A DNA stretch of 64,000 nucleotides from Flavobacterium sp. (GCA_015234525.1 JADGMX010000033.1:1-64000), one strand, 5' to 3'; shown: positions 8,672 through 19,080, counted from the stretch's first letter. Notes: generated from the letters alone by a model not told the origin. Made by a program: numbers and translations.

Positions 8672-9679
8672 ATGGAAGAACGCAATAAAACTCTAGGCGA
8701 GTTTATCATTGAAAAACAAGAAGAGTTTCAGTATTCATCGGGCGAATTGTCTAGATTGATTAACTCGATCAGATTGGCTGCAAAAGTTGTCAACTACAAA
8801 GTGAACAAAGCAGGTCTTGTTGACATCATCGGTGCCGCCGGCGAACAGAACATTCAAGGTGAGGATCAGCAGAAACTTGATGTTTACGCCAATGAGGTCT
8901 TTATCCAAACTTTGATCAACCGAGAAATCGTTTGTGGTATTGCGTCAGAGGAAAACGATGATTTTATCACTGTTGCCGGAAACGACAACCATCATAACAA
9001 TAAATATGTCGTGCTGATAGATCCGCTTGACGGCTCATCAAATATCGATGTAAATGTCTCGGTTGGAACTATTTTTTCTGTTTACCGCCGACTAACACCA
9101 GTTGGAACTCCGGTTACTACTGAAGATTTTCTTCAACCAGGCACTAGTCAGGTTGCGGCCGGATATGTGATTTACGGAACGTCGACCATGCTTGTTTATA
9201 CAACAGGTCACGGCGTCAATGGGTTTACACTTAACCCCGCGATTGGAACATTTTATCTGTCGCATCCGAATATGAAATTCACTGAAGACGGAAATATTTA
9301 TTCGATCAATGAAGGGAATTATGTGCATTTTCCACAAGGTGTCAAGGACTATCTGAAGTATTGTCAGCGGGAAGAAGACAACCGACCTTATACATCAAGA
9401 TACATTGGAAGCCTCGTAGCTGATATTCATCGGAATATGATTAAAGGCGGAATTTACATTTACCCGCCAAGTTCTAAAGCGCCAAACGGTAAGCTTAGGT
9501 TGCTGTACGAATGTAATCCGATGGCTTTTATCGTCGAACAAGCAGGAGGGAAGGCTTCCGACGGATTCACTAGAATTATGGATATCGTCCCAACGGAACT
9601 TCACCAGCGCGTACCGTTTTTCTGTGGTTGCAGAAAGATGGTCGAAAAGGCTGAAGAGTTTATGGTCGCAGCAAAATAA
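8672..9679 (+). CDS. fbp: Class I fructose-1,6-bisphosphatase
   Basis: Hydrolyses fructose 1,6-bisphosphate to fructose 6-phosphate in gluconeogenesis, in the cytoplasm. The 335-residue length is normal. Family motifs are visible: the metal-binding IASEEND (near 90) and [11 protein letters not shown] (near 117), and the C-terminal [29 protein letters not shown] block holding substrate-binding residues. It has its own promoter and a strong terminator and forms a single-gene unit convergent with the TerB-like gene. Confidence 0.96.
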   Translation: MEERNKTLGEFIIEKQEEFQYSSGELSRLINSIRLAAKVVNYKVNKAGLVDIIGAAGEQNIQGEDQQKLDVYANEVFIQTLINREIVCGIASEENDDFITVAGNDNHHNNKYVVLIDPLDGSSNIDVNVSVGTIFSVYRRLTPVGTPVTTEDFLQPGTSQVAAGYVIYGTSTMLVYTTGHGVNGFTLNPAIGTFYLSHPNMKFTEDGNIYSINEGNYVHFPQGVKDYLKYCQREEDNRPYTSRYIGSLVADIHRNMIKGGIYIYPPSSKAPNGKLRLLYECNPMAFIVEQAGGKASDGFTRIMDIVPTELHQRVPFFCGCRKMVEKAEEFMVAAK

Positions 9680-9681
9680 AG

Positions 9682-9708
9682 AAAACCGCCTCGAAGGCGG
9701 TTTTTTTT
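9682..9708 (+). terminator. Terminator of fbp
   Basis: AACCGCC/GGCGGTT hairpin with loop TCGAA followed by eight T; the T run reaches into the stop codon of the convergent TerB-like gene. Confidence 0.9.
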
Positions 9709-10138
9709 ATTTATTCATGTTTGTCATTTCATAGACAAATGTATCAAGGTCGACGCGTTTGTCGATTAGCGATAACGCTTTGTCAACAATATACGGCGCA
9801 TTGGCTGGTGTAAATCCGAGTGCCACTGCAAAACGGCGCAAAAGTCGCTCTTGCGTGTCGCCAAGTTGGTGGTCTGAATGAACCATTCGTCCTAAGTCGA
9901 ATAATCGCTCCAGGCGTTGCGAATGCAAATACGGCGGATTGATGGGATACTTTGAGGGATTTTCAAGGATTTCCTGATACTCCTCATTAGAAATTGATAA
10001 TTTTTTGGCAAGGTAATCAAGGAACGCGCGCTCCCTGTCATCGATGGTTCCATCTGTTAAGGCAACTCTTACTATTGCTGAAAAATGCCCTTTGTTCCTG
10101 GTACTGAATTCACCATCAAAAAGATCCGAAATTGACAT
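9707..10138 (-). CDS. TerB-family protein
   Basis: The 143-residue protein is all-helical with the TerB-like pattern VRVALTDGTIDDRERAFLDYLAKKL near residues 24-48, which carries acidic metal-binding residues, and a second helical repeat RRFAVALGF near 105. TerB domains occur in tellurite-resistance and stress-envelope systems, but single TerB proteins in Bacteroidota have no assigned role. No ter cluster is nearby. A TATCTTTG -7 box is at 10156-10163 on the minus strand. Confidence 0.8.
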   Translation of the reverse strand: MSISDLFDGEFSTRNKGHFSAIVRVALTDGTIDDRERAFLDYLAKKLSISNEEYQEILENPSKYPINPPYLHSQRLERLFDLGRMVHSDHQLGDTQERLLRRFAVALGFTPANAPYIVDKALSLIDKRVDLDTFVYEMTNMNK

Positions 10139-10155
10139 AGTTTTAAATTTTTCAT

Positions 10156-10163
10156 CAAAGATA
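10156..10163 (-). promoter_or_regulatory. -7 box of the TerB-like gene (TATCTTTG)
   Basis: Exact TAnnTTTG match on the minus strand 18 bases upstream of the start. Confidence 0.65.
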
Positions 10164-10231
10164 ACCCAATTCGCAGGTTGCCAAAAATATTTTTAAGGTT
10201 TAGTCGCGTAAATAATAACCCATGAAGCATA

Positions 10232-10239
10232 TATCTTTG
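10232..10239 (+). promoter_or_regulatory. -7 box of the hupE-like operon (TATCTTTG)
   Basis: Exact TAnnTTTG match 39 bases upstream of the first gene of the three-gene run 10279-12873. Confidence 0.65.
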
Positions 10240-10278
10240 CCGTTGGAATTGTAAGTTTACCGGCTTCAAAATTATATC

Positions 10279-10872
10279 ATGTCAGATTTTTGGGTTTTTT
10301 TTCAAATTGGTTTAAAACATGTCCTCGATATTAATGGTTACGACCATGTTTTATTTCTGATCGCTCTTGTCGTTCCTTTCACAACGAAAGACTGGAAGCG
10401 GATTTTATTACTTGTTTCGATTTTCACATTAGGACATACTGCCGCACTGTTGCTTGCTGTTCTCAAAATAGTCAGCGTAAATCCGGTAACAGTCGAATTC
10501 CTGATTCCGATTTCAATTCTGATTACTGCAGTTTTTGCCTTGTTTAACGCCGGAAAGTCGGCTAAATCAAAAAGTGATGCGCTGATTATCGGTGTTACTT
10601 TGTTTTTTGGACTAATACACGGACTCGGATTTTCAAATTACTTTCTCAGTATTCTGGGCGGAAAACCATCTGAGCAGATTATACCGTTGCTGCAATTTGC
10701 CCTCGGAATCGAAGTGGCCCAACTTATCGTGGTTGTGGCCGTATTGATTCTAAGCTATATTGTGCAAGGCTTCTTGAAATTTTCGCGCCGCGATTTCGTT
10801 CTTGTCATGTCGGCGTTTGTCATCGGTGTCGTGTTGCCGATAATCATTGAACACGATATATGGAAAGGTTAA
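10279..10872 (+). CDS. HupE/UreJ-family membrane protein
   Basis: The 197-residue protein has about six membrane segments and the HupE/UreJ-type histidine motifs GYDHVLFLIAL (near 20), TLGHTAALL (near 50) and GLIHGLGFSNYF (near 112). Relatives are nickel/cobalt permease-like proteins of hydrogenase or urease loci; this branch, common in flavobacteria, is not near such enzymes, so the substrate is unknown. It is first in a tightly packed run with a dCMP-deaminase-like gene (2-base gap) and an S41 protease gene (4-base gap). Confidence 0.85.
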   Translation: MSDFWVFFQIGLKHVLDINGYDHVLFLIALVVPFTTKDWKRILLLVSIFTLGHTAALLLAVLKIVSVNPVTVEFLIPISILITAVFALFNAGKSAKSKSDALIIGVTLFFGLIHGLGFSNYFLSILGGKPSEQIIPLLQFALGIEVAQLIVVVAVLILSYIVQGFLKFSRRDFVLVMSAFVIGVVLPIIIEHDIWKG

Positions 10873-10874
10873 AA

Positions 10875-11294
10875 ATGGAAGAAAAAAAGCTGGAAAAGTA
10901 CGATAAAGCGTATCTTAGAATAGCAAATGAGTGGGCACAACTGTCTTATTGTCAAAGACGAAAAGTTGGCGCAATCATTGTGAAGGACCGAATGATCATC
11001 TCAGATGGTTATAACGGTACACCATCGGGCTTCGACAATTGCTGTGAAGACGAAGATGGCCTCACTCGGTGGGACGTTCTGCACGCTGAAGCAAATGCTA
11101 TCCTAAAAGTCGCAAGATCCACACAATCCTGTGAAAATGCGACATTATACATCACGCTTTCTCCATGTAAGGAATGTAGTAAACTGATTCACCAGTCAGG
11201 TATCAGGCGGGTTGTGTACCAAACAGCTTATAAAGACGCCAGTGGTATCGATTTTTTAAAGCGTGCCGGTGTCGAAATTGAACACATTCCATAA
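10875..11294 (+). CDS. dCMP deaminase-family protein
   Basis: Cytidine/deoxycytidylate deaminase fold, 139 residues. Zinc-site motifs HAEANAI (near 74) and SPCKECSKLI (near 100) are intact, and QRRKVGAIIVKDRMIISDGYNGTPSGFDN matches the dCMP deaminase nucleotide-binding region. It probably converts dCMP to dUMP for thymidylate synthesis. The ATG at 10875 follows an A-rich stretch; an in-frame ATG at 10860 would overlap the preceding gene and adds only MERLK. Confidence 0.9.
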   Translation: MEEKKLEKYDKAYLRIANEWAQLSYCQRRKVGAIIVKDRMIISDGYNGTPSGFDNCCEDEDGLTRWDVLHAEANAILKVARSTQSCENATLYITLSPCKECSKLIHQSGIRRVVYQTAYKDASGIDFLKRAGVEIEHIP

Positions 11295-11298
11295 TTAA

Positions 11299-12873
11299 AT
11301 GAAACGTAACATATATCTGCCCATACTGATTTTCACGAGTGTAGCATTCGGACTTCTAATGGGTCAGTGGCTTAATTATACGGATGCGGGAACAATCGCA
11401 GCGCCGGAAAATACCTACCGCACTAAATTAAACCGGCTAATTGACTTTATCGAAAGTGAATATGTTGACGATGTCGATACCGATTCGATCGTCAACGTTA
11501 CGGTCGACAACATTTTGGCCAAGCTCGATCCGCATTCAGTTTATATTCCGCCTTCCGAACAATCAGGTGTCGCTGAATACATGAAAGGCGATTTTATTGG
11601 CATTGGTGTCAATTTTTACATGTATAATGATACAGTCGCCATCATCAAACCAGTTGAGAACGGTCCGTCTGCAAAAGCTGGATTAAAAGCCGGCGACCGA
11701 ATTCTTTATGCCGGTAGCCGAAAGTTATTTGGCGAAAAATTGCCTTCCGATAGTTTATTTTCAATCTTGAAAGGTCGTGAAGGAACTAAGGTGAATCTGA
11801 CGATCTATCGCAAACTTGAAAATAAAAGGTTTAACGTGTCGGTTACGCGTGATGTTGTGGCTATAAAAAGCGTCGATGCTGCCGTGATGTTAAACGAAAA
11901 GACGGGCTATATCAAAATTAACCGATTTGCGGAGACGACCTTCTCTGAATTCAAAGCGGCGCTTAGTTCGTTGCAGAAAAAAGGCATTTCACAACTTGTG
12001 ATAGATGTTCGCGATAATGGTGGCGGCTATATGGATCCCGCAATCGCAATAGCGGATGAATTGCTTAAAGACGACGAACTTATTGTATTTACCAAAAATA
12101 AAAAAGGCCGGATCGACAAAACATACGCAACTTCCAAAGGATCGTTTGAAAACGGAAAAGTATTTATCTTAATCAACGAAAGTAGCGCCTCGGCAAGCGA
12201 GATTTTGGCCGGAGCCATTCAGGATAACGACCGTGGAATCGTGATCGGTAGGAGGTCTTTTGGTAAGGGTTTAGTTCAACGCGAAATGGAATTTGGTGAC
12301 GGTTCTGCAGTCCGACTAACCGTAGCCCGATATTACACGCCGAGCGGCCGCTCAATTCAAAAGCACTACGATGAAGGAGTTGAAGCTTATTTTGGTGATT
12401 TTGCGAAACGTTTTGACAGCGGAGAACTTTACGAAAAAGACAGCATCAAAATTGCCGATACGCTGAAATTTAAAACCAAACGCGGAAGAATCGTGTATGG
12501 TGGCGGCGGAATCGTGCCGGATGTTTTTGTGCCGTTGGATAAAAATCACGGGCAATTCAGTATTTCTTATTTGATGCAATCCGGAATTGTCGGCTACTTT
12601 GTTTTCGAACAACTTGATCGCAATCGGGCATTGTTTGCTGGGAAGTCGTATGCGGATTTTCTGGAAGAGATCAAAACTTCCGAAACCTATTATAACGCGT
12701 TTACAAAGTATATGTCAGATAACGGATTGACCCTGCAGTTCGATTCCAATAAAGCGATGGTTAAAAGATATCTGGCGGCGGAGTTTGCACGTCAGCTTTA
12801 CAGCGACGACAAGTATTTTGAGATCGTAATCATGGAAGATGAGATGATAAAAGCGGTGCTCGAGCGGGATTAA
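11299..12873 (+). CDS. S41-family C-terminal processing peptidase (CtpA-like)
   Basis: A 524-residue envelope protease with an N-terminal membrane anchor (residues 5-22), a PDZ domain (about 90-165, KPVENGPSAKAGLKAGDRIL) and the S41 catalytic core. The catalytic serine lies in ESSASASEILAGA and the lysine in RRSFGKGLVQ, both conserved. A C-terminal extension of about 150 residues has no motif I recognise. Last gene of the hupE-like operon; its stop codon overlaps the convergent flavoprotein gene by four bases. Confidence 0.92.
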   Translation: MKRNIYLPILIFTSVAFGLLMGQWLNYTDAGTIAAPENTYRTKLNRLIDFIESEYVDDVDTDSIVNVTVDNILAKLDPHSVYIPPSEQSGVAEYMKGDFIGIGVNFYMYNDTVAIIKPVENGPSAKAGLKAGDRILYAGSRKLFGEKLPSDSLFSILKGREGTKVNLTIYRKLENKRFNVSVTRDVVAIKSVDAAVMLNEKTGYIKINRFAETTFSEFKAALSSLQKKGISQLVIDVRDNGGGYMDPAIAIADELLKDDELIVFTKNKKGRIDKTYATSKGSFENGKVFILINESSASASEILAGAIQDNDRGIVIGRRSFGKGLVQREMEFGDGSAVRLTVARYYTPSGRSIQKHYDEGVEAYFGDFAKRFDSGELYEKDSIKIADTLKFKTKRGRIVYGGGGIVPDVFVPLDKNHGQFSISYLMQSGIVGYFVFEQLDRNRALFAGKSYADFLEEIKTSETYYNAFTKYMSDNGLTLQFDSNKAMVKRYLAAEFARQLYSDDKYFEIVIMEDEMIKAVLERD

Positions 12874-13487
12874 AATCTCTTTTGTACTTTATCGTGACTC
12901 TGTGAATGTTTGCCTTCGTTCCATTCCGTTAAAATATCGGTTGCTACTGATGCGCCACTGCCGGCGGCAATCGATAATTGACTTCTCCATCCGGCAAGAT
13001 TTCCGGCAACGTAAATTCCGGGTGCCACAAGATGATCGACATTTTCAAGTTGAATGCGCTGCTTTTCGGGAGCAGCCTTGCGATGCGGAATCACATATTG
13101 CATCAGTCCCTCTACATAGAACGTATTGGCGTAACCAATTGCAACTACGATTCGTTTTGCCGTATAGCTTTCTTTATTGGTAACCACAGTAAATTTGGGG
13201 TATTCGCCTTCAATCCGCAGAACCTTTTGACCATTTATTTGAATCACGTGCGGATAAAGATCGTTTAGATGCTGAATGCTTTCTTTGAGAAGTTGAGCGC
13301 CTGTAGTTCCGGGAGCTATTCCGTATGAATTATTAAATAAAGCATCTTGAAGTGATGATGCTTTTTGGTGCGCAATCACACCTATTTTCTTGTCGGCTAC
13401 AAAAGGTTTTGAAACTGCCGACCCCAGAACCAGTGCGCATGAAATTCCTGCAACACCACCACCGAGTATAAGAACATCAAACGGCAT
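12870..13487 (-). CDS. FAD-dependent pyridine nucleotide-disulphide oxidoreductase-like protein
   Basis: The 205-residue protein begins with the dinucleotide-binding motif LILGGGVAGISCA and ends with the FAD-side motif GIYVAGNLAGWRSQLSIAAGSGASVA typical of the thioredoxin-reductase-like family. It is shorter than thioredoxin reductase (about 310 residues): the NAD(P) domain and CxxC redox motif are missing, so it resembles the small FAD-only relatives found in bacteria. Its start overlaps the stop of the downstream-encoded 66-residue membrane protein gene by one base, suggesting co-transcription. Confidence 0.8.
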   Translation of the reverse strand: MPFDVLILGGGVAGISCALVLGSAVSKPFVADKKIGVIAHQKASSLQDALFNNSYGIAPGTTGAQLLKESIQHLNDLYPHVIQINGQKVLRIEGEYPKFTVVTNKESYTAKRIVVAIGYANTFYVEGLMQYVIPHRKAAPEKQRIQLENVDHLVAPGIYVAGNLAGWRSQLSIAAGSGASVATDILTEWNEGKHSQSHDKVQKRF

Positions 13488-13687
13488 TATTTTCCGTTGA
13501 GTTTTTCTTCGAGAAGTTTTGATGATTTAAATATCAACAAAATGCAAATCGCGCAAAATGATGCGGCAATTCCAATCAATGCAATCATGCTGTCACCTTC
13601 AAGCAAATTATTGAAATCAAGTAAAGTGATATTGAAAATGATAAGCGCGAATGCTAGAATTACTAAAATATAAGTAAAAATTTTCAT
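13487..13687 (-). CDS. Small two-helix membrane protein
   Basis: A 66-residue protein with two clear hydrophobic segments (residues 4-24 and 35-55) and a basic C-terminal tail (KSSKLLEEKLNGK). It touches the flavoprotein gene (one shared base at 13487), so the two are probably translated from one mRNA. I do not recognise a family. Confidence 0.7.
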   Translation of the reverse strand: MKIFTYILVILAFALIIFNITLLDFNNLLEGDSMIALIGIAASFCAICILLIFKSSKLLEEKLNGK

Positions 13688-13729
13688 GACGTAAAATAAT
13701 TCAGGGCGATAAATGTATAAAATCGGTTA

Positions 13730-14305
13730 TTATATAAATAGTGCTTTAACATTCGATGCGAATAATTTAACAGCGATTGCAAGAAGTACGACACCGAACA
13801 CCCTTCGGATAACCCCAAGTCCGTCCTTTCCTAATAATTTTTCGATTTTGGCAGACGATTTCAGAACTCCGTATACAATGATAATATTTAAAATAATTGC
13901 GACAATTATGTTGATGGCGTCAAACTGGGCGCGTAGCGATAGAAGCGTTGTCATCGTTCCGGCGCCTGCAATCAGCGGAAATGCAATCGGTACAATTGAT
14001 GCAGAACTCGATTCCTCATCGCGATAAAGCCGGATTCCCAAAATCATTTCCAAGGCAAGAAAGAACAATACAAACGAACCGGCAACTGCAAATGAATTCA
14101 CATCGATCCCAATCAGGTTCAGAATTTCTTCTCCAACAAATAGGAAAACAACCATGATGATTGCAGCAACAATTGATGCCTTTTCAGATTCGATTTTTCC
14201 ATGTCTTTGTCTGAGGTCGACCAGAATAGGTACCGTTCCAACAATGTCAATCACCGCAAATAACACCATGGTAACCGTAATAATTTCGCGTAAATCTAGT
14301 ATCAT
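13730..14305 (-). CDS. MarC-family integral membrane protein
   Basis: A 191-residue protein with about six membrane segments and the MarC-type features FAVIDIVGTVPIL (near 18) and IAFPLIAGAGTMTTLLSL (near 118). MarC/UPF0056 proteins are inner-membrane proteins of uncertain transport function. I start at the ATG at 14305 (MILDLREI), which matches the usual family start; an in-frame extension to 14359 lacks conserved residues. Confidence 0.88.
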   Translation of the reverse strand: MILDLREIITVTMVLFAVIDIVGTVPILVDLRQRHGKIESEKASIVAAIIMVVFLFVGEEILNLIGIDVNSFAVAGSFVLFFLALEMILGIRLYRDEESSSASIVPIAFPLIAGAGTMTTLLSLRAQFDAINIIVAIILNIIIVYGVLKSSAKIEKLLGKDGLGVIRRVFGVVLLAIAVKLFASNVKALFI

Positions 14306-14423
14306 ATCATTTCCTTTTGCGACTACAAAAATACTCCATCCATACGAAGCTACCGCCAAATTAAGTCAAATTTTTAACAACTTTTTCAAGGGTTAAATCT
14401 CTTCAAATCAGGCTTTTTTAAAT

Positions 14424-14431
14424 TACCTTTG
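14424..14431 (+). promoter_or_regulatory. -7 box TACCTTTG four bases before the DUF3109 start (leaderless)
   Basis: Exact TAnnTTTG match ending at 14431; the ATG begins at 14436. The transcription start should fall on or next to the ATG. Confidence 0.6.
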
Positions 14432-14435
14432 CCGG

Positions 14436-15017
14436 ATGTTTCAGTTAGGAAAAACCATTGTATCTGAGGATATCCTCGAAAAAGAATTCGTCTGCAATCT
14501 TTCAGCTTGTAAAGGAGCGTGCTGCATTGACGGTGATGCCGGTGCGCCGCTTAGTCGCGAAGAAACCGTGATCCTCGACGAAATCTATCCCATTGTTAAA
14601 CCGTTTCTACGTCCGGAGGGAATTGCGGCGATTGAAGAACAAGGCGCCTGGGTTGTTGGAACCGACGGCGATCTTGAAACTCCGCTGATTGACCAAAAGG
14701 ATTGTGCCTATGTCATCTTCGACGGGTCGACTGCATTATGCGGAATCGAGCAAGCTTATAACCAAGGTTTGGTAAGTTGGAAAAAGCCGGTTTCTTGTCA
14801 TTTGTATCCGATCAGAGTCAAGGATTTCTCTGAATTTGCCGCGGTTAATTATGATCGTTGGGACATTTGCGACGATGCTTGCTCACTAGGAAAGGAGCTT
14901 GAAGTTCCGGTTTACAAATTTGTCAAAGAAGCGCTGATCAGACGTTTCGGTGCTGATTGGTATGCCGAACTCGAAAAGGTTGCCGATGAACTCAAAAAGC
15001 AAAATCAAATAGATTAA
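14436..15017 (+). CDS. DUF3109-family cysteine-rich protein
   Basis: A 193-residue cytoplasmic protein with the DUF3109 cysteine pattern: [11 protein letters not shown] near residue 20, further cysteines at [23 protein letters not shown] and [11 protein letters not shown]. About nine conserved cysteines suggest a zinc or iron-sulfur centre (inference). The family is common in Bacteroidota and resembles YkgJ-type CxxCx proteins; function unknown. Its promoter predicts a leaderless transcript. Confidence 0.85.
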   Translation: MFQLGKTIVSEDILEKEFVCNLSACKGACCIDGDAGAPLSREETVILDEIYPIVKPFLRPEGIAAIEEQGAWVVGTDGDLETPLIDQKDCAYVIFDGSTALCGIEQAYNQGLVSWKKPVSCHLYPIRVKDFSEFAAVNYDRWDICDDACSLGKELEVPVYKFVKEALIRRFGADWYAELEKVADELKKQNQID

Positions 15018-15163
15018 TTTTAGCTTTACATCGCTTGCTCTAAAGCCCTTTGTTTCTGTGGTTTTAGAGGTTTCTGTGTTTCGTATATTCTTATTCTTCA
15101 GCGGTTTACAGAATATTGTCGCCGTCCCTTGCTATCATTGGTTTGTTAAAAACTATGAGCTTT

Positions 15164-15172
15164 TGTGGATAA
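15164..15172 (+). promoter_or_regulatory. Consensus DnaA box upstream of nrdBA
   Basis: TGTGGATAA, the reverse complement of the 9-mer TTATCCACA, lies 95 bases upstream of nrdB within a 249-base intergenic region. A single box may be chance. Confidence 0.35.
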
Positions 15173-15266
15173 GTTCGACTTTATAAATCCGTTTCAAATT
15201 GCAATCTTTGTATCAGCAAAGAGCCTTAAATATTTGTTAAAATCCCCGTCAGTAAAACCTCACGAT

Positions 15267-16244
15267 ATGTCAGCAGTTGAACCAATTTTACAAGAAAATA
15301 AAAACCGTTTTGTCATTTTTCCAATCAAACACCACGACATTTGGGAGTGGTATAAAAAAATGGAAGCCAGCTTTTGGACTGCCGAAGAAATCGACCTTTC
15401 GCAGGATCTTAACGACTGGAACAACAAATTAAATAATGAAGAGCGCTATTTTATCAAACATATTCTTGCGTTTTTCGCCGCTTCAGACGGAATCGTAAAC
15501 GAAAATTTAGCCGAGAACTTTGTCAATGAAGTTCAGTATGCTGAAGCTAAATTCTTCTATGGTTTCCAGATTATGATGGAGAACATCCACTCGGAGACTT
15601 ACTCGCTTTTGATTGATACTTATGTCAAAGATGAGGTTGAAAAGGATCAGCTTTTCCGCGCGCTTGATGTGTTTCCTGCAATTAAAAAGAAAGCTGATTG
15701 GGCATTAAAATGGATCGAATCGGATTCATTCGCCGAGCGCTTAATTGCCTTTGCAGCGGTTGAAGGCATCTTCTTCTCAGGTGCATTTTGCTCGATTTAC
15801 TGGTTGAAAAAACGCGGATTAATGCCGGGTCTTACCTTCTCAAACGAATTGATTTCTCGCGATGAAGGTGTTCACTGTGATTTTGCGGTGCATTTGCACA
15901 ATCATCATCTGGTAAATAAAGTTTCAAAAGAACGTATCCGCGAAATCATTGTCGATGCGTTGGATATCGAAAGAGAGTTTATCACCGAATCGCTTCCGGT
16001 AAGCCTTATCGGAATGAATGCAAAATTAATGACCCAATATCTCGAGTTCGTTGCCGATCGTCTTTTAGTCGAGTTAGGTTGCGAGCGCGAATACAACACC
16101 ACAAACCCGTTCGATTTCATGGATATGATATCGCTTCAGGGGAAAACCAACTTCTTCGAAAAGAAAGTTGCCGAATACCAAAAAGCGGGTGTCATGAACA
16201 CCGATTCTGACGCTCAGAAAATATCATTCGATGCCGATTTCTAG
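15267..16244 (+). CDS. nrdB: Ribonucleotide-diphosphate reductase beta subunit
   Basis: Small (radical-bearing) subunit of class I ribonucleotide reductase, 325 residues. The di-metal and radical residues are in place: ENIHSETY carries Glu, His and the radical Tyr in E-x2-H-x3-Y spacing, and [17 protein letters not shown] supplies the later Glu and His. The presence of Tyr points to class Ia/Ib-type chemistry. I use the ATG at 15267 (MSAVEPIL); an in-frame extension to 15165 has no conserved residues. It is followed by nrdA, separated by 133 bases containing TGTAGCAATTTG-type words. Confidence 0.95.
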   Translation: MSAVEPILQENKNRFVIFPIKHHDIWEWYKKMEASFWTAEEIDLSQDLNDWNNKLNNEERYFIKHILAFFAASDGIVNENLAENFVNEVQYAEAKFFYGFQIMMENIHSETYSLLIDTYVKDEVEKDQLFRALDVFPAIKKKADWALKWIESDSFAERLIAFAAVEGIFFSGAFCSIYWLKKRGLMPGLTFSNELISRDEGVHCDFAVHLHNHHLVNKVSKERIREIIVDALDIEREFITESLPVSLIGMNAKLMTQYLEFVADRLLVELGCEREYNTTNPFDFMDMISLQGKTNFFEKKVAEYQKAGVMNTDSDAQKISFDADF

Positions 16245-16325
16245 AATAATGTAGCAATTTGAAAAATGTAGCAATGAGCTGCATTGGTACATCGATACAT
16301 TGGTACATCTACTTTTTAATATTAC
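16245..16325. repeat. Degenerate short-word repeats between nrdB and nrdA
   Basis: Words such as AATGTAGCAATTTG, AATGTAGCAATGAG and CATTGGTACAT repeat through this stretch; it belongs to the intergenic word family seen at 37540, 40160 and 45790. Confidence 0.6.
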
Positions 16326-16377
16326 AAATAACCCGAGGTCGTAAAGGGATTTATGCCTTCACAAAAACACTATTCTT

Positions 16378-18822
16378 ATGTATGTAATTAAAAGAAACGG
16401 ACAAAAAGAGCCGGTAATGTTCGACAAGATCACTGACAGGATCAAAAAACTGTGCTACGGCCTGAACGATCTGGTTGATTCGGTGAAAGTCGCAATGCGC
16501 GTCATCGAAGGTCTGTACGACGGGGTGACCACCTCAGAACTGGATAATCTTGCAGCCGAAACCGCAGCGTCAATGACAATTGCGCACCCTGATTATGCTC
16601 AGTTGGCGGCACGTATTGCCATTTCAAATTTGCATAAGAATACCAAAAAATCATTTTCCGAAACTATGTCGGATATGTACCACTATGTAAACCCGCGTAC
16701 AGGCAAAGATTCACCACTTTTGTCTGATGAGGTTTATCAAGTAATCACGGAAAATGCGGCTTATCTCGATTCGCATATCATTTATAACCGTGATTTCAAC
16801 TATGATTATTTCGGTTTTAAAACGCTTGAGCGTTCATATCTATTGAAAATAAACGGCAAAATCGTAGAACGTCCGCAACATATGTTGATGCGCGTTTCGG
16901 TTGGAATCCACTTAGGCGATCTTGCTTCAGTGATCGAAACCTACGAACTGATGTCGAAAAAATATTTTACGCACGCAACTCCAACGCTTTTCAACGCCGG
17001 AACGCCTAAACCGCAAATGTCGTCGTGTTTCCTTTTGCAAATGCAAGACGATTCAATCGACGGAATCTACGATACGCTGAAACAAACCGCAAAAATCTCG
17101 CAATCGGCAGGTGGAATCGGATTGTCAATCCACAATGTTCGCGCAACAGGATCGTATATCAGAGGAACAAACGGTACTTCAAACGGTATTGTGCCAATGC
17201 TTCGCGTGTTTAACGATACGGCGCGTTACGTTGATCAAGGTGGTGGAAAACGAAAAGGAAGCTTTGCCATTTACTTGGAAACCTGGCATGCCGATATCTT
17301 CGACTTCCTCGATCTGAAAAAGAACCACGGTAAAGAAGAAATGCGTGCCAGAGATTTGTTCTTCGCTATGTGGACTTCAGATCTTTTCATGAAACGAGTT
17401 CAGGAAGATGCGAATTGGACATTGATGTGCCCAAGCGAATGTCCGGGTCTTTACAATGTTTACGGCGACGAATTCGAAGCGCTTTACACCTCTTATGAAG
17501 CGCAAGGAAAAGGCCGAAAGACCATCAAAGCGCGTGAACTTTGGGAAAAAATCCTAGAGTCGCAGATTGAAACCGGTACACCTTACATGCTGTACAAAGA
17601 CGCGGCAAACCGCAAATCGAACCAGAAAAACCTGGGAACGATTCGCTCGTCAAACCTTTGTACCGAGATCATGGAATATACTGCCGAAGACGAAGTTGCA
17701 GTTTGTAACTTGGCGTCGATCTCGCTTCCGATGTTTATCGAAAACGGCGAATTCAATCACCAGTTAATGTACGATGTCACCAAACGCGTGACCAAAAACC
17801 TGAACAAGGTAATTGACAGAAACTATTATCCGGTTCCGGAAGCTGAAAACTCAAACATGCGTCACCGTCCGGTTGGATTGGGCGTGCAAGGTTTGGCTGA
17901 TGCTTTCATTTTGCTACGTATGCCGTTTACCAGCGACGAGGCTAAAAAACTGAATCAGGAAATCTTCGAAACACTTTATTTTGCAGCCGTAACCGCATCA
18001 ATGGAAATGGCTAAAGAAGAAGGTCCATACTCAACTTTTGAAGGTTCACCAATGTCACAAGGCGAGTTCCAACACAATATGTGGGGACTAAAAGACGAAG
18101 AGCTTTCAGGTCGTTGGGACTGGGCTTCATTGAGAAAAGAAGTCATGCAACACGGAGTTCGTAACTCCTTGCTTGTTGCGCCGATGCCAACTGCTTCAAC
18201 ATCGCAAATTCTCGGAAACAACGAAGCCTTCGAGCCATACACATCCAATATTTATACAAGACGCGTTTTGTCGGGCGAGTTCATCGTGGTCAACAAACAC
18301 TTGTTGGAAGATCTTGTTAACCGCGGTTTGTGGAACGAGTCTTTAAAACAGGAAATCATGCGCCACAACGGTTCGGTTCAAAACATCGATGCAATTCCGC
18401 AAGATCTTAAAGAACTCTACAAAACCGTTTGGGAAATGAGCATGAAAGACATTATTGATATGTCGCGCCAACGCGGATATTTCATCGATCAGTCGCAATC
18501 GCTCAACCTGTTCATGCAAGATGCGAATTATTCAAAACTAACTTCAATGCACTTCTACGCTTGGCAGTCTGGATTGAAAACCGGAATGTATTATTTGAGA
18601 ACAAAGGCGGCAGTAGACGCAATCAAATTTACGCTTAACAACGATAAAAAAGCGGAGCCAATGGTTATGGTCGACGCCGAATTATCTCCAGTACAAGTTG
18701 CCGCGCCTGTCAAGCCTCAGGCGGTCGCTGAAGTGCAGCCAATCGCTGTAGATGAGTTCAAAGCAATGATCGAGAGATCCCGCAGCGCTGAACCAGACGA
18801 TTGTGAAATGTGCGGATCATAA
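16378..18822 (+). CDS. nrdA: Ribonucleoside-diphosphate reductase alpha subunit
   Basis: Catalytic large subunit of class I ribonucleotide reductase, 814 residues. An N-terminal ATP-cone (residues 1-90, starting [13 protein letters not shown]) indicates allosteric dATP control. Active-site elements include SSCFLLQ, SNLCTEI (the N-x-C-x-E triad) and AVCNLASI, the [13 protein letters not shown] region with radical-path tyrosines nearby, and the C-terminal redox pair CEMC. A Pro/Ala/Val-rich linker precedes the tail. It pairs with nrdB upstream. Confidence 0.97.
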   Translation: MYVIKRNGQKEPVMFDKITDRIKKLCYGLNDLVDSVKVAMRVIEGLYDGVTTSELDNLAAETAASMTIAHPDYAQLAARIAISNLHKNTKKSFSETMSDMYHYVNPRTGKDSPLLSDEVYQVITENAAYLDSHIIYNRDFNYDYFGFKTLERSYLLKINGKIVERPQHMLMRVSVGIHLGDLASVIETYELMSKKYFTHATPTLFNAGTPKPQMSSCFLLQMQDDSIDGIYDTLKQTAKISQSAGGIGLSIHNVRATGSYIRGTNGTSNGIVPMLRVFNDTARYVDQGGGKRKGSFAIYLETWHADIFDFLDLKKNHGKEEMRARDLFFAMWTSDLFMKRVQEDANWTLMCPSECPGLYNVYGDEFEALYTSYEAQGKGRKTIKARELWEKILESQIETGTPYMLYKDAANRKSNQKNLGTIRSSNLCTEIMEYTAEDEVAVCNLASISLPMFIENGEFNHQLMYDVTKRVTKNLNKVIDRNYYPVPEAENSNMRHRPVGLGVQGLADAFILLRMPFTSDEAKKLNQEIFETLYFAAVTASMEMAKEEGPYSTFEGSPMSQGEFQHNMWGLKDEELSGRWDWASLRKEVMQHGVRNSLLVAPMPTASTSQILGNNEAFEPYTSNIYTRRVLSGEFIVVNKHLLEDLVNRGLWNESLKQEIMRHNGSVQNIDAIPQDLKELYKTVWEMSMKDIIDMSRQRGYFIDQSQSLNLFMQDANYSKLTSMHFYAWQSGLKTGMYYLRTKAAVDAIKFTLNNDKKAEPMVMVDAELSPVQVAAPVKPQAVAEVQPIAVDEFKAMIERSRSAEPDDCEMCGS

Positions 18823-18833
18823 TTTTTAATATT

Positions 18834-18866
18834 GAAACAGCTATCTTTTAGGTAGCTGTTTTTTTT
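18834..18866 (+). terminator. Terminator of nrdBA
   Basis: AACAGCTA/TAGCTGTT hairpin followed by T8; the T run merges with the start of repeat copy C. Confidence 0.85.
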
Positions 18867-18950
18867 AGAAGCTATTCCGGCTATTCGCTATTATCTTTTG
18901 CCGCTTAAAGAAAGCGGCAAAAGGATAACCGCTGCTATCCGGGCTAGGGG
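18864..18950 (+). repeat. Dispersed structured repeat, type I, copy C
   Basis: From TTTAGAAGCTATTCCGGC to CCGGGCTAGGGG. The central hairpin is perfect: TTTTGCCGCTT / AAGCGGCAAAA with loop AAAGA. Identical to copy D over about 86 bases, in direct orientation 3.6 kb away. Confidence 0.88.
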
Positions 18951-19080
18951 TGCCAATCAATTCAAGTAGATGTCGGAATGCTCTTTCGATTAATTTACGT
19001 GTGACTTGCATGATGTTGAAATTTTTGCTTTTAAAATAAATGAACTATATTTCCGGTTCAATATTTAAAGTAATTTACCA

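Noticed and set aside
9707..10138. Tellurite-resistance locus because of TerB
   Set aside because: Only a lone TerB-like protein; no other ter genes nearby.
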